The notes beneath the pieces were generated by a model, which saw nothing but the letters and a program-made list of their open reading frames with translations, had not been told where the DNA came from and made no database searches. Shown here piece after piece: positions 26,461 through 34,823 of a stretch of 35,443 nucleotides of DNA. The position numbers and the translations under genes are program-made. Positions within the stretch are counted from its first letter, which is position 1. Each line of letters starts with the position of its first letter. Origin of the DNA: Singulisphaera sp. (lineage in GTDB: Bacteria; Planctomycetota; Planctomycetia; Isosphaerales; Isosphaeraceae); the NCBI GenBank assembly GCA_027451445.1, contig DAIDJG010000534.1, positions 1 through 35,443 on the forward strand, in the 5' to 3' direction.

Positions 26461-27498
26461 TCATGGATTCTCTGCGAATTCCGTGGCGAGGAAGTTTGCA
26501 ATCGAGTCGCGGAAATGCGCAGCCGTTTCGAAGTCGACGGCCATCGCATGGACCGTTTGAGGCGTCTCGGTCACTGACTTGATCTTGGACCTAGCGCCGA
26601 GGGGAATGCGCGCTTCGGCGCTGGTGGCCAGGGCTTTGGCGACGTCCGCGCTGAGCAGGAAGTTGGCAAGCCCTTCGGCGGAACGCTGATGCCGCGCGCC
26701 TCGGACAACGGCGACGGTGGTGGGGATGAAAAGCGTTCCGAGCTGGTCCGACCCTCGGTCGGGGTAGATCATCACCACGGGGCTCGCCGCGACGAGCTCG
26801 GCGATGGCATCGGACGAGTTCGTCAGACCAACCGCGATCTCACCGTTGCCCACGGCAAGGGCAACCTGCCGATTGCTCGAGAACAGCTTCACGCCATTGG
26901 CTTTGAGCTTCCGGAAGAAGTCGCGCGTCCGTTCCTCGCCCCACGACGCGCACAGGCACGCGGCGTGGGTCGCAGAGGTGCCCGAGGAGGGTCGTGCGAT
27001 CCCGATCTTCCCCTTCCACCTGGGGTCGACCAGATCCTGGATCGACTGCGGATGCGCCTCATCGGAAACAAGCTCTGTGTTCACCAGCAGCACGCGCGCC
27101 TCCGCCGCGCAGCCGTACCAGGTGCCGTCCTTGGCCTTGAACGTGGCGGGGATGTCGGCCGCATTCGAAGGCAGGAATGGAGCGAGGAGCCCTTTGTCCT
27201 TGAGCCGGATCGTGCGAGTGATGTCATTCGACCAGACGACGTCGCACTGGGCCCCTGGCGACTCGAACGGGCGCAGGTTTGCCAGCGTCCTGGCGTCGCT
27301 TTCGTTATCGAACTGGGGCAAGACCATTGTTCCGGTCCTGGTACCATACCAGCCGACGATCGACTCGGAGAGCGTCCGATCGACCGTGGTGTGGACCACG
27401 AGTTCGGGTGGCTGGCGGACGATCGTCCAGTAAAACGTCACGGCTCCCACGGCCAGGATGGCCAAAGCCGACCCGGCAAGGACCAGGCGATTCAACAT
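26461..27498 (-). CDS. ABC transporter substrate-binding protein, Fe(III)/family 1-like
   Basis: The product has 345 residues. A hydrophobic N-terminal segment (5-27) is an anchor or signal without a lipobox. The mature part follows the two-lobed family 1 (FbpA/AfuA-like) pattern: VVHTTVDRTLSESIVGWYGTRTGT near the start, DARTLANL, CDVVWSNDITRTIRLKDKGLLAPF, WKGKIGIARPSSGTSATHAACL and a late MIYPDRGSDQLGTLFIPTTVAVVRGARH. GGAGG seven bases before the ATG gives a strong start. No permease or ATPase gene is adjacent. It starts 25 bp after the LarA-like gene on the same strand, so the two are one operon. The ligand is unknown; ferric ion, phosphonate or an organic anion are open. Confidence 0.85.
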   Translation of the reverse strand: MLNRLVLAGSALAILAVGAVTFYWTIVRQPPELVVHTTVDRTLSESIVGWYGTRTGTMVLPQFDNESDARTLANLRPFESPGAQCDVVWSNDITRTIRLKDKGLLAPFLPSNAADIPATFKAKDGTWYGCAAEARVLLVNTELVSDEAHPQSIQDLVDPRWKGKIGIARPSSGTSATHAACLCASWGEERTRDFFRKLKANGVKLFSSNRQVALAVGNGEIAVGLTNSSDAIAELVAASPVVMIYPDRGSDQLGTLFIPTTVAVVRGARHQRSAEGLANFLLSADVAKALATSAEARIPLGARSKIKSVTETPQTVHAMAVDFETAAHFRDSIANFLATEFAENP

Positions 27499-27523
27499 CC
27501 GTTTGCCTCCTGCTATGCGACGC

Positions 27524-28885
27524 TCAACGCGTCGAGGGCTCCTGCCCTGTGGCGTAGGTCAAGCCTCCCTGAGGGAAGATCCGCACCGATTTCGGCCCAC
27601 CCCCGAGCGCGGCGTGTGCGGCACGCCAGAGTGCCGCCTGGTCCGCGAAGAGCCGCACCGGCCCGAGCTGCGGCCCGATGCGTTCGTACAAAGGGGGCGC
27701 ATAGACGAGGACCGTCCGATCGACGACCAGCTCGCGCGCCCAACGGAGCAGGAACTGAGCCGGCGCCTGCCGCGCCGCGGCGATGCGCTCCGCCAGTTTC
27801 AGCCCACGCCTCGCGATCCACCCGCCCGGCCGTCCCACTGCGGCGACCATTCGGAGCGAGCGTAAGGGGAACGACCGATCGATCTCCTCCGCATCGGTCC
27901 AGAAGAACCCCGCGAGCACCCCGCCGCGACGGCAGGCCGCGCGATGCTGGAGCAGAACCTTGAAACTCTGCATCGGATCGCCCGGCCAGGGATGATTCCC
28001 CGCGATCAGCAAGTCGACCGGCGCACCCTCGGGCGCCAGATAGCGACGCCTCACCTCATTCGCCAGGGCATCCTGGACCGGGTCGGGATGACCAGCCTCG
28101 ACCTCGAAGATCTCCCCGGGGGCACCGAGCAAGTGGCTGATCGAGAAACACGGTCCGAGCATCGCCGCAGCCGCGCGGATCGCCTGTCGCATCGGGTTAT
28201 GAGCCGCTTCGCCGCCGATGAGCCGCGCTGCGTCGTGCTGCTTCGGGTCGAGCCCCTGACGGTGCAGGGCGCCGAGGGTCGATCGATGGCTCGTCCCCGG
28301 GAAAATCAGCTTGTAACCGCCGCCGAAGCCCGCCTGAAGATGAGGCAAGACCGACCCGATGAGGATGCGCAAATCCGCCTCCGCCACAGGGCGAAAGACC
28401 CTCACCGGGACACCCTCGGGCGTCGTTCCCAGGTGCACGTAATGCGACAAATCGTCCACGGGCGGGCTATAGCACCGGTACGTCTCGACAACCTCGTCGC
28501 CCAGGCGCCGACGCATCGCCGAGTCGCTCACCGCGTGGTGCCGGCCGACCCCGACGCTGACCGACACATCCTCCGTGCGGACCCCCGCCCCATGCAGCCG
28601 CTTCAGAACGATCGGAAGCACTTCACGCACGGGCGTCCAGCGCGAAGGGTCGTCGACCACAATCGCGACTTTCGACCCGGCCTGCACCTGAGTTTCGATC
28701 GGTGCCGCCCCGCGCGGTTGGTCAAGTGCCCGGATGAGGGCTTCTTCGTAGTCGTCGATCGCACCTCCCACCTCGGGCCAGATGACGTCGGCCTCCGGCC
28801 AGGCTTCGGGCAAATTGAGAGTGAGCTGGTCGCGTTCGCCCCAGGGGACAGCCAGCGCTTCCGCGCGCTCGGTTGTACGGCTCAT
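27524..28885 (-). CDS. LarA-family (nickel-pincer cofactor) racemase/epimerase-like enzyme
   Basis: The 453-residue cytoplasmic protein belongs to the LarA/DUF2088 family. Landmarks are VAIVVDDPSRWTP (73-85, the D-x-x-R cofactor-phosphate motif), VGRHHAVSD (113-121), SVLPHLQAGFGGGYKLIFPG (178-197) and ALH (206-208). H116, H182, K192 and H208 have the same mutual spacing as H108, H174, K184 and H200 of Lactobacillus plantarum LarA, which are the two catalytic bases, the lysine that binds the pincer and the nickel-binding histidine. The complete set suggests an active enzyme, but LarA homologues act on several 2-hydroxy acids, so lactate is not assured. The frame opens at 29341, but family similarity starts at the ATG at 28885, which has a weak ribosome site. 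larB, larC and larE are not in the window. Confidence 0.88.
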   Translation of the reverse strand: MSRTTERAEALAVPWGERDQLTLNLPEAWPEADVIWPEVGGAIDDYEEALIRALDQPRGAAPIETQVQAGSKVAIVVDDPSRWTPVREVLPIVLKRLHGAGVRTEDVSVSVGVGRHHAVSDSAMRRRLGDEVVETYRCYSPPVDDLSHYVHLGTTPEGVPVRVFRPVAEADLRILIGSVLPHLQAGFGGGYKLIFPGTSHRSTLGALHRQGLDPKQHDAARLIGGEAAHNPMRQAIRAAAAMLGPCFSISHLLGAPGEIFEVEAGHPDPVQDALANEVRRRYLAPEGAPVDLLIAGNHPWPGDPMQSFKVLLQHRAACRRGGVLAGFFWTDAEEIDRSFPLRSLRMVAAVGRPGGWIARRGLKLAERIAAARQAPAQFLLRWARELVVDRTVLVYAPPLYERIGPQLGPVRLFADQAALWRAAHAALGGGPKSVRIFPQGGLTYATGQEPSTR

Positions 28886-29037
28886 GGTGATCGTTATCCG
28901 CGAGGGCCTCAGGCGTCGAGGTGCCATCCGTTGGCAACCTGCGCGTAGTGTAGCGAAAGGCGGTGATTTCGGGAATTGGGGATCCGTCCGGTTCCAGGGC
29001 CGTTTCGTTCTCGCACCGGAAGCCGTTCGTCCGCAGC

Positions 29038-29104
29038 AGTCCGCAGGCTTTGGAGTGCGGGGGCTTGCTCCCGCTTTCGTAGCGCCGTCGCGCTCAGAAA
29101 GGGG
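29038..29104 (+). repeat. Interspersed palindromic repeat, partial copy
   Basis: Bases 29038-29079 are identical, in reverse complement, to 32430-32471 (42 of 42; contains GGAGTGCGGGGGCTTGCTCC). The copy continues through a GC-rich loop into the first bases of the second arm (AGAAAGGG) and stops where adaptor-like coding sequence begins. In the full copy at 32386-32471 both arms are present. Confidence 0.85.
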
Positions 29105-29557
29105 TTCTTCCGGCTCTTGCGCGCGGGTAAGCTCCGCGGCGCTTCGGGCCTCGAGCTCCCTGTGACCCTGGCGCTCGTGGACGAACGCGACTACCCGCAC
29201 GGCGGCAAAGTGGTCACAGTGGACACCGTGTTCGATCCAGCGGCCGGCACAACGCGCTGGCGCGCGGTCTTCCCCAATGCGGATCGGAATCTCGTGCCTG
29301 GGATGAGCGCTCGTGTCCACGTCCCGCTGGGCCCCCCTCATCAGGCATTGCTCATTCCGCGACGCTCCGTTTTCTCAGACGGGCCCGCAAGCGTCGGAAA
29401 CTACGTCTCGGTCTCGACGGGTCAAACCGGCCCTCGCCAGTTCGAGAAGCGCCGGGTCAAGATCGGTCAGCCCCATGGAGATTGGGTCGCCGTCGTGAAA
29501 GGTCAACTGGAGCCCATCGAACGCATTTACGTGGCGCCGGAGACACCGGAGCCCTGA
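29100..29557 (+). pseudogene. Truncated RND efflux adaptor (C-terminal remnant)
   Basis: From about 29100 the frame reads FFRLLRAGKLRG, then LPVTLALVDERDYPHGGKVV, VDTVFDPAAGTTRWRAVF, PNADRNLVPGMSARVHVPLG, ALLIPRRSVF and a final beta strand region ending IERIYVAPETPEP. This is the beta-barrel and membrane-proximal part of HlyD/AcrA-type adaptors; about 150 residues remain of a usual 350-400. Everything upstream (signal, lipoyl and hairpin domains) is missing and is replaced by the interspersed repeat ending at 29104. The frame opens at 28976, but that part only translates the repeat. No ribosome site was found. It is probably a dead fragment; expression as a mini-protein is unlikely. Confidence 0.8.
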
Positions 29558-31352
29558 GTGGATTCCCCTTGAGGGGCGTACCATCGGCCGACGGCGAAGG
29601 TCGGGCAACACGCCGAGGAGTTCGGCGGACGAGGTGCCGGCGAGAACTGTCATCGAGAACGAAAAACTTACCACCCAAGAATCGCGCGAAACACCGGAAA
29701 ACACCGTGTCGGGCCACGTTCGCGAGTCGAAAAATCTAGCAGCTTACTAGGAGTATATAGATAGGGACTCGATGCGGGATGAGGAAGGAAGACGCGCGGG
29801 ACTGCTCTTCGTTAGCGAACCATTCAAGAGGGACGAGGGAGGACTTCGGGACTTGGTTATCCCTGATCCCCTAAAAGCCGCCCGAGCACAAGCGCAAGAC
29901 CGATGTTAGACAATCTTTCGAAAATAGGTGCGGACAACAGCTTTGCACAACGACAACTCGGTCGCGACGACCGCCCAAGGATGAGAGCGCGCGAGTACGT
30001 CGTCGATTCGGCTACTCGGAGCCCCAAGACCCACAAGGGTTTGCGATTCCGAGTAAGGGTTTTGGGCGGGCTATTCGTAGGGCCGGGGGATAAGAATTTA
30101 TGTAAGCGATCACCAATTGGTGCGCGGAGATGGAAAACGTTGGGTGGCCGCGGCCGAGCCCACAAGGGCGATGCCCCCCGGACGTTTGGGCCGCCCGCAC
30201 GGACCGGGGCATTGCCCTGCGGGTTCGAGCCCGGCCACCCGCCCGTGCACCTATTCGGTGGTCTGTACGAAGATATATTTCGGATATTTCGTAGGCGCTC
30301 GCCGGTTGGTGCGCGAAGCGGGAAAACGTTGGGTGCCTGGGGTCGAGCCCGCAGGGCGATGCCCCCGGACGTTTGGACCGTCCGCACGGACCGGGGGTAT
30401 CGTCCTGCGGGCTCGACCTCAGCCAACCGCTCGTACACCTATTCGGTGACCTGCACGGGGGTATATTTCGGATATTTCGTAAATCTCGGAGCACTTTTCA
30501 TGCACCTAGTCGGCGGCCTGCACGGGGGTATATTTCGGATATTTCGTGAATCTCGTAACGCTCGCCCATTGGTACGCGAAGATGGGGAACGTTGGGTGGC
30601 TGGGGTCGCGCTCGCAGCGACCCGCCCTCGACGGGCATCTGCTGAAGACATAGCGCGCACCAACTGGCGAGCGCTAAGGATTTCTCGTAAATCTCGTAAG
30701 CGCTCCCCTGTCGGCGCGAGAAGACGGGAAACTTGAGAGGGCTGGCGTCAGATCCGCAAGGGTGGCGCCTCTGGGTGTTTGGGTTATCCGCACAGACTGA
30801 GGGGATATCGCCCTTGCGGGCTCGACCCAGCCGCTCACCCTCGACGGGCATCTCCTAATGACATAGCGCGCATCAACTGGCGAGTTCCAGGAAATTTATG
30901 GCGAGATACGCGGCAGCAGAGGACAAATGAGGGTGTACATCGGTCGAAAAGCCATGCGGTTTGAGCGGGACATTGGCTCCCCCAGCCGCACTTGCGAGAA
31001 TCGCACGTTCCGAACGACGCGAGGGGACGCGTTTTGTTTTTCGGCGACTCAGCGGCTTGCAACTTCGCCGTCGTCGCGTGAGAAGCAGAATTCGGCAGAA
31101 TCACTCGAAGACTCGGTAGAGTCGTTGGTCCATACGGAGTTACCGCCTTCCGGATGGAGTTCCGAGTGCACCTCGGCGATTCGGAAGTCGGAATTCCGTG
31201 GGGGAAGCACGACAGAGGCAACGGCGGGACCGCACTCAATGCGGGTGGGACCGTCAACCCTCGGCTCGATGGTTGCGGGCTGATGCGCTTGCGATATCCT
31301 GGTGCCGTCCCCCCCTTTGGCCAACCGCGCGAAACGCCCCCGGGAGCCCACG
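29558..31352. other. 1.8-kb non-coding region
   Basis: Between the adaptor remnant and the deacetylase gene no frame looks like a gene: translations are Arg/Pro/Gly-rich and repeat every 150-200 bases. 29558-30100 holds scattered hairpins (for example TACTCGG, 30013-30019, with CCGAGTA shortly before 30060). 30104-30890 is the hairpin array listed separately. 30900-31352 shows nothing recognisable and must include the deacetylase promoter. Confidence 0.65.
30104..30890. repeat. Tandem array of long imperfect hairpin units
   Basis: Four to five degenerate units start near 30104, 30292, 30555 and 30697, each opening with GCGCTCGCC(G/A)(G/T)TTGGTGCGCGAAG-like sequence and AACGTTGGGTGG. In unit two, arms 30341-30368 and 30391-30418 pair over 28 bases with two mismatches, around an inner CCGTCCG/CGGAC stem. 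Unit one pairs 30141-30180 with 30204-30240, and unit five pairs 30739-30773 with 30799-30832. Unit four has lost most of its hairpin. Linkers TATATTTCGGATATTTCGTA recur at 30274, 30462 and 30529, and are part of three about 50-base copies starting near 30245, 30432 and 30499. A CCTCGACGGGCATCT block with ACATAGCGCGCA occurs at 30626 and 30839. No protein is encoded. Confidence 0.8.
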
Positions 31353-32321
31353 ATGCGACGCCGTGACTTTCTCACAACCGTCCTGGCCGGCACCACTGCG
31401 TTCCACCTGCAGTCATCCCGGGCAAAAGAGAGCCGCCCGGCGATCCACGTGGAGCGCGCCGCGGACGGACGGCCGCATCAGGGCAAGGTCCTCCTGGCGG
31501 TCCAGGCGCACTCCGACGACATTCCATTGCACGCCGCGGGGACGGTCGCGAAGCTCGTGCAGGAAGGTTATACGGGCTACCTCATCCGCGCGACGAACGA
31601 CGACATGGGCGACGCCCCGGGCCTGGGCACCCCGGGCACGATTGGCGACCACGTGCGGGGCAACGAGCGCGATAACGACGACGTCGCTCGCGCCCTGGGT
31701 CTGAAGCGGGTCTTCAACCTGAACTATGGCAACCACCGGATGGGTGATGCGTCGCTGAACGAGCTTCAGTGCCGCCTGATCTTCCTGATCCGGGTGTTGA
31801 AGGCCGACACCGTCGTCTGCTGGGATCCCTGGGCTCACGACGAGGAGAACCCCGACCACTGGATGACCGCCCGAGGCGTGGAGGCCGCCTGCTGGATGGC
31901 CGGCCGGGCGCACGACTACCCGGAGCAATTCGCGGCCGGCATCGAGCCGCACGAGGTGCGCGAGAAGTACTACTATGCAAGGCGCCCTGAGGTCAATCGC
32001 GTGGTGGACATCAGTGGCGTGATCGACCGCAAGATCGAGGCCAACCGCGCCAATCGTGCCAAGGGGCCGGCCGGTAACCACGGCTCCCGTCTTCGTGCCG
32101 AGCTCGCCAGGAAGGGCCAGCGGCTTCCGCTCCTCGGTGACGACGATGCCTCGGCCGATCGCAACTACATCAAGGAGTTCCTGCTGACGCGCGACCGCGA
32201 GCTCGGCCGGCAGCACGGCGTCGCCTACGCGGAGGCCTTCCACTACATCGGGCCGCCCGCCAGCGCGTCGCGCGTGGACGACTACGTGCGAGAGCACGCG
32301 GTCCCCTTGAAGGCGCAGTAG
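31353..32321 (+). CDS. PIG-L/LmbE family deacetylase, exported
   Basis: The product has 322 residues. MRRRDFLTTVLAGTTAFHLQSSRA is a Tat-like signal. The catalytic domain begins with KVLLAVQAHSDDIPLHAAGTVAKL (45-68), where H53, D55 and D56 match the zinc and base positions of the usual AHPDD motif, with Ser in place of Pro. VVCWDPWAHDEENPDHWMTARGVEAA supplies the third zinc histidine. The family removes N-acetyl groups from sugars such as GlcNAc-inositol or antibiotics; an exported member probably acts on an extracellular N-acetyl sugar. The frame opens at 31302, but the ATG at 31353 has GGGAG seven bases before it and begins the signal. It has no operon partner; a palindromic repeat follows. 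Confidence 0.9.
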   Translation: MRRRDFLTTVLAGTTAFHLQSSRAKESRPAIHVERAADGRPHQGKVLLAVQAHSDDIPLHAAGTVAKLVQEGYTGYLIRATNDDMGDAPGLGTPGTIGDHVRGNERDNDDVARALGLKRVFNLNYGNHRMGDASLNELQCRLIFLIRVLKADTVVCWDPWAHDEENPDHWMTARGVEAACWMAGRAHDYPEQFAAGIEPHEVREKYYYARRPEVNRVVDISGVIDRKIEANRANRAKGPAGNHGSRLRAELARKGQRLPLLGDDDASADRNYIKEFLLTRDRELGRQHGVAYAEAFHYIGPPASASRVDDYVREHAVPLKAQ

Positions 32322-32385
32322 CGAGCTGGGAGCGACGCTTTCATCGGCCTACGCGCGAAGTCGAATGAGCCCGACAGGGCTCCTT

Positions 32386-32471
32386 GGAGTGCGGGGGCTT
32401 GCTCCCGCTTTCGGACCGCGATCGCGCCGCGAAAGCGGGAGCAAGCCCCCGCACTCCAAAGCCTGCGGACT
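32386..32471. repeat. Interspersed palindromic repeat, full copy
   Basis: Arms 32386-32413 (GGAGTGCGGGGGCTTGCTCC plus CGCTTTCG) and 32430-32457 are perfectly complementary over 28 bases around a 16-base GC-rich loop. The right side continues to 32471 and is identical, inverted, to 29038-29079. A small GAGCCC/GGGCTC hairpin (32367-32382) precedes it. It begins 65 bp after the deacetylase gene and may end that transcript. Confidence 0.9.
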
Positions 32472-32582
32472 CCAGTATCCACGGCAGTTCATTCCCCGAA
32501 GGCGCGCCGGGTGGTCTGATCTGCCGCGACCCGATACATTCAAAGACGGAGATCACATTTCCCCGCTCAAAGGACCGATCGG

Positions 32583-32930
32583 ATGCGATGGCCTCGCATG
32601 AACGTACGGCGCTGGGCCGTTGTGGTGGCCTTTGTGGCTGCCTGGCTCGCGTTCGTCGCGCGCGCCGAGCGGCTCCGTGGGATGGCGGTCGACCACATGC
32701 GCCAAACACAGCAAGGGCCGGCCGCACAAAACACAGCAAGCAGCGACACGAAGGCCCGTGCGGCCTGGCACTTGAAGATGGCATCGGACTACAACATCGA
32801 GGCCGACTTCGTCGAGGCGTTTCAGGTCGCAGTGTTGCTCACGCTCGTGGTGTTGGGAATTGTCGTCGCAGTGCGCGACGGCCGCCGAGTTCCGGACGCG
32901 CCGTCGCGACAGAAGGATCCCGCGCACTGA
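32583..32930 (+). CDS. Small membrane protein of unknown function
   Basis: The 115-residue product has two hydrophobic segments: WAVVVAFVAAWLAFVA (11-26) and VAVLLTLVVLGIVVAV (82-97), separated by a polar loop of about 55 residues with RLRGMAVDHMRQTQQ and ARAAWHLKMASDYNIEADF. No family was recognised. AAGGA upstream of the ATG at 32583 is a fair ribosome site; an ATG at 32598 is an alternative. It is convergent with the TolC-like gene (17-bp gap). The two clean membrane segments make it more likely a real gene than a chance frame, but this is moderate evidence. Confidence 0.55.
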   Translation: MRWPRMNVRRWAVVVAFVAAWLAFVARAERLRGMAVDHMRQTQQGPAAQNTASSDTKARAAWHLKMASDYNIEADFVEAFQVAVLLTLVVLGIVVAVRDGRRVPDAPSRQKDPAH

Positions 32931-32947
32931 TGTCCGGTCATCCCCGA

Positions 32948-34582
32948 TCACCGGGCCGGAGCGGACGCCGCTCGTGCCGCAGCCGGCGCCGGCGCGGGGG
33001 TTGGGACCGGGGCAGTTGCCGGCGCCGGCGGAGCCGGTTCGGTGGCCGAGGACGATCCTTGGAGCGACCCGATCAGGTAGGGTGCACCGAGCGCCGCGAG
33101 CAGGTCAGCCTGAGCCTGCGTGGCCTGCCACAGGGCGTCGAGCTCGGCGTTTTCGAGCTGGATCAGGCGCTGGCGTGCCTGGAGCAACTGGGCCAGGTTG
33201 GCCTGGTTGGCTTGAAACATGCGCTCGAGCCGGTCGACGGGCGGCTTGAGTCCCTCGGTCAAGCCGGTGGTCTGGCGCACCAACCGGAGGGCGGCATTCC
33301 ACTTGGCCGTGGCCGACTTGACCTGCGTCACCGTACGCTGTTCGGCCTGCTGAAGCGCCATGAGACTTCGCTGGTGATCGGCCTGGCGTTGGAGGACCAG
33401 AGGCTTGCCGTTGTTCAGGGTGGGTAGGGGCATGATGAGTACCATACCGATGTACTGGACGAGCACCTCGTCACTCTGGTATTCCGGCCCGACGATGGGG
33501 GTGGGAATGCGGTCCCCTTTGGCCAATCGGACGGCCGCCTCGGCCCCGGCCGCGGCCGCACGCGCCACGTGGATCTCAGGCCGGCTCTGCAACGCGATTT
33601 GAATCAAACCGGCTTCGTCGGCATCCGGAATATTGTTCGGCAGGGCGAATGTGCCAAGCGGCTCGGCGGTCGCGGCGGTCTCGGGCAAACCGACCTGGTT
33701 GCGCAGGTCGGTGAGCGCGTTGGCATAGTCTTGCCTTGCCACGTCGACAAGTTGCCGGGTCGCCGAGTTCTCGACATCGGCCAGCGCCACATCCGCCGCC
33801 TGGACCCGGTTGGCCTCGAACCCCTTGTGCAGGCTTTGCACCAACCGGTCGTTGAAGTCAGCCAGGGCTACCGCCACGCGCAGCTTTTCCCGGCGGTAGG
33901 CGGCGGTCTGGAAGAACCGGTAGGTCTGCACCAGCGTCAGCAGCTCGGCCTGCACGACGGTCCATTGCTGTTGCGAGTAAGCGGCCTGAGCGATGTGGTA
34001 GCGGTGGGTCGTCTGGTGGCCCAGTTCGATCGGTTGCCGGAGTGAGAGGTAAAAGAAGACTTTACCGTCTACATACGGCGATGGGTGATGGCCACCCCCG
34101 CCTGCCGCGCTGCTGACAAAGGTGTCGCGGGGGATCAGGGTGATCGGCCGCAAGTCGACCCAGAGCGTGGGGTTCAGGGTGGTTGGGAACCGGCGGGCCA
34201 CCTCCACCGACTCGGCCGAGGCGACGTTGCTGTTGCGCAACGTGACGAGGTCAGGGTTGGAGGTGACCGCCCCATACAGCGCGGCCTCGAGCGTCATCGA
34301 CTGGCCGCCAAATCCGGACGGTACTTCAATCGGTCCCGTCGGCAGCGTCGCGGCGGGAATCGCGGGGGTATTGCTGGGCTGCACCTGGACCCGAGCAAGC
34401 CGTGGGTCGGTGCTCGGCCTGGCGTTATAGGGTTTGGGGACAGGGATGCCCGTTGCAATCGCGTTGGGTAGGGCGGGAACCGGTATCGGCCTCGGTGCCG
34501 CTGCACGTGGGGGGGGAGCGTCCGCGCCGGCGCAGAAGCAAAGACCGAGTGCCAATCCTGGCAAGAGGGTTAGACCGCGCAT
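32948..34582 (-). CDS. TolC-family outer-membrane efflux protein
   Basis: The 544-residue product forms the outer-membrane channel of an efflux pump or secretion system. A signal peptide (MRGLTLLPGLALGLCFCAGADA) is followed by a Pro-rich stretch to about 90, and then by the two helical OEP repeats: SMTLEAALYGAVTSNPDLVTLRNSNVASAESVEVARRFP at the start of the first, and ADEAGLIQIALQSRPEIHVARAAAAGAEAAVRLAKGDRIPTP at the start of the second, with GMVLIMPLPTLNNGKP as the strand part. A Pro/Ala-rich tail ends it. The frame opens at 34666; the ATG at 34582 begins the signal and has AGGA about 10 bases before it, and an ATG at 34591 is also possible. It is divergent from the adaptor gene, its likely partner (CusC/CzcC-like pairing). 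Confidence 0.9.
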   Translation of the reverse strand: MRGLTLLPGLALGLCFCAGADAPPPRAAAPRPIPVPALPNAIATGIPVPKPYNARPSTDPRLARVQVQPSNTPAIPAATLPTGPIEVPSGFGGQSMTLEAALYGAVTSNPDLVTLRNSNVASAESVEVARRFPTTLNPTLWVDLRPITLIPRDTFVSSAAGGGGHHPSPYVDGKVFFYLSLRQPIELGHQTTHRYHIAQAAYSQQQWTVVQAELLTLVQTYRFFQTAAYRREKLRVAVALADFNDRLVQSLHKGFEANRVQAADVALADVENSATRQLVDVARQDYANALTDLRNQVGLPETAATAEPLGTFALPNNIPDADEAGLIQIALQSRPEIHVARAAAAGAEAAVRLAKGDRIPTPIVGPEYQSDEVLVQYIGMVLIMPLPTLNNGKPLVLQRQADHQRSLMALQQAEQRTVTQVKSATAKWNAALRLVRQTTGLTEGLKPPVDRLERMFQANQANLAQLLQARQRLIQLENAELDALWQATQAQADLLAALGAPYLIGSLQGSSSATEPAPPAPATAPVPTPAPAPAAARAASAPAR

Positions 34583-34823
34583 GGAACTCATTTCCTGCTT
34601 CGGTTGGAGCCGTTCGGATCGTGTCCCACGACCGGTCGCCTCGGCGCGCTGCGCCGTTGACGACATTCTCGGCCTTACTTATCGGTCAGGCGGCGCGGCG
34701 GAGCGAAACATGAAGGAAAATTCACTGAACTTCCCGCGCGGTAGGGGGGCCTGATCCTGTATCTTATCGTAATTGCCAGGGTCCCAACTTGTCTCTAACC
34801 AAACCATCCTGGGAATTCCGCCC

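Noticed and set aside
28886-29341. N-terminal extension of the LarA-like protein to 605 residues
   Set aside because: The extra 152 residues only translate the repeat and the antisense of the adaptor remnant; LarA similarity begins at the ATG at 28885.
29857-30736. Frames of 193-277 codons on both strands within the hairpin array
   Set aside because: They repeat the same Arg/Pro-rich peptide with each DNA unit on either strand, have no ribosome site, and reflect repeat structure rather than protein coding.
30104-30890. CRISPR array
   Set aside because: Units are about 150-200 bases, degenerate and themselves palindromic; there are no short identical repeats with unique spacers and no cas genes.
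32384-33427. A 347-codon plus-strand frame across the palindromic repeat and the end of the TolC-like gene
   Set aside because: It starts inside the repeat, overlaps the small membrane protein out of frame and is antisense to a clear TolC-like gene.
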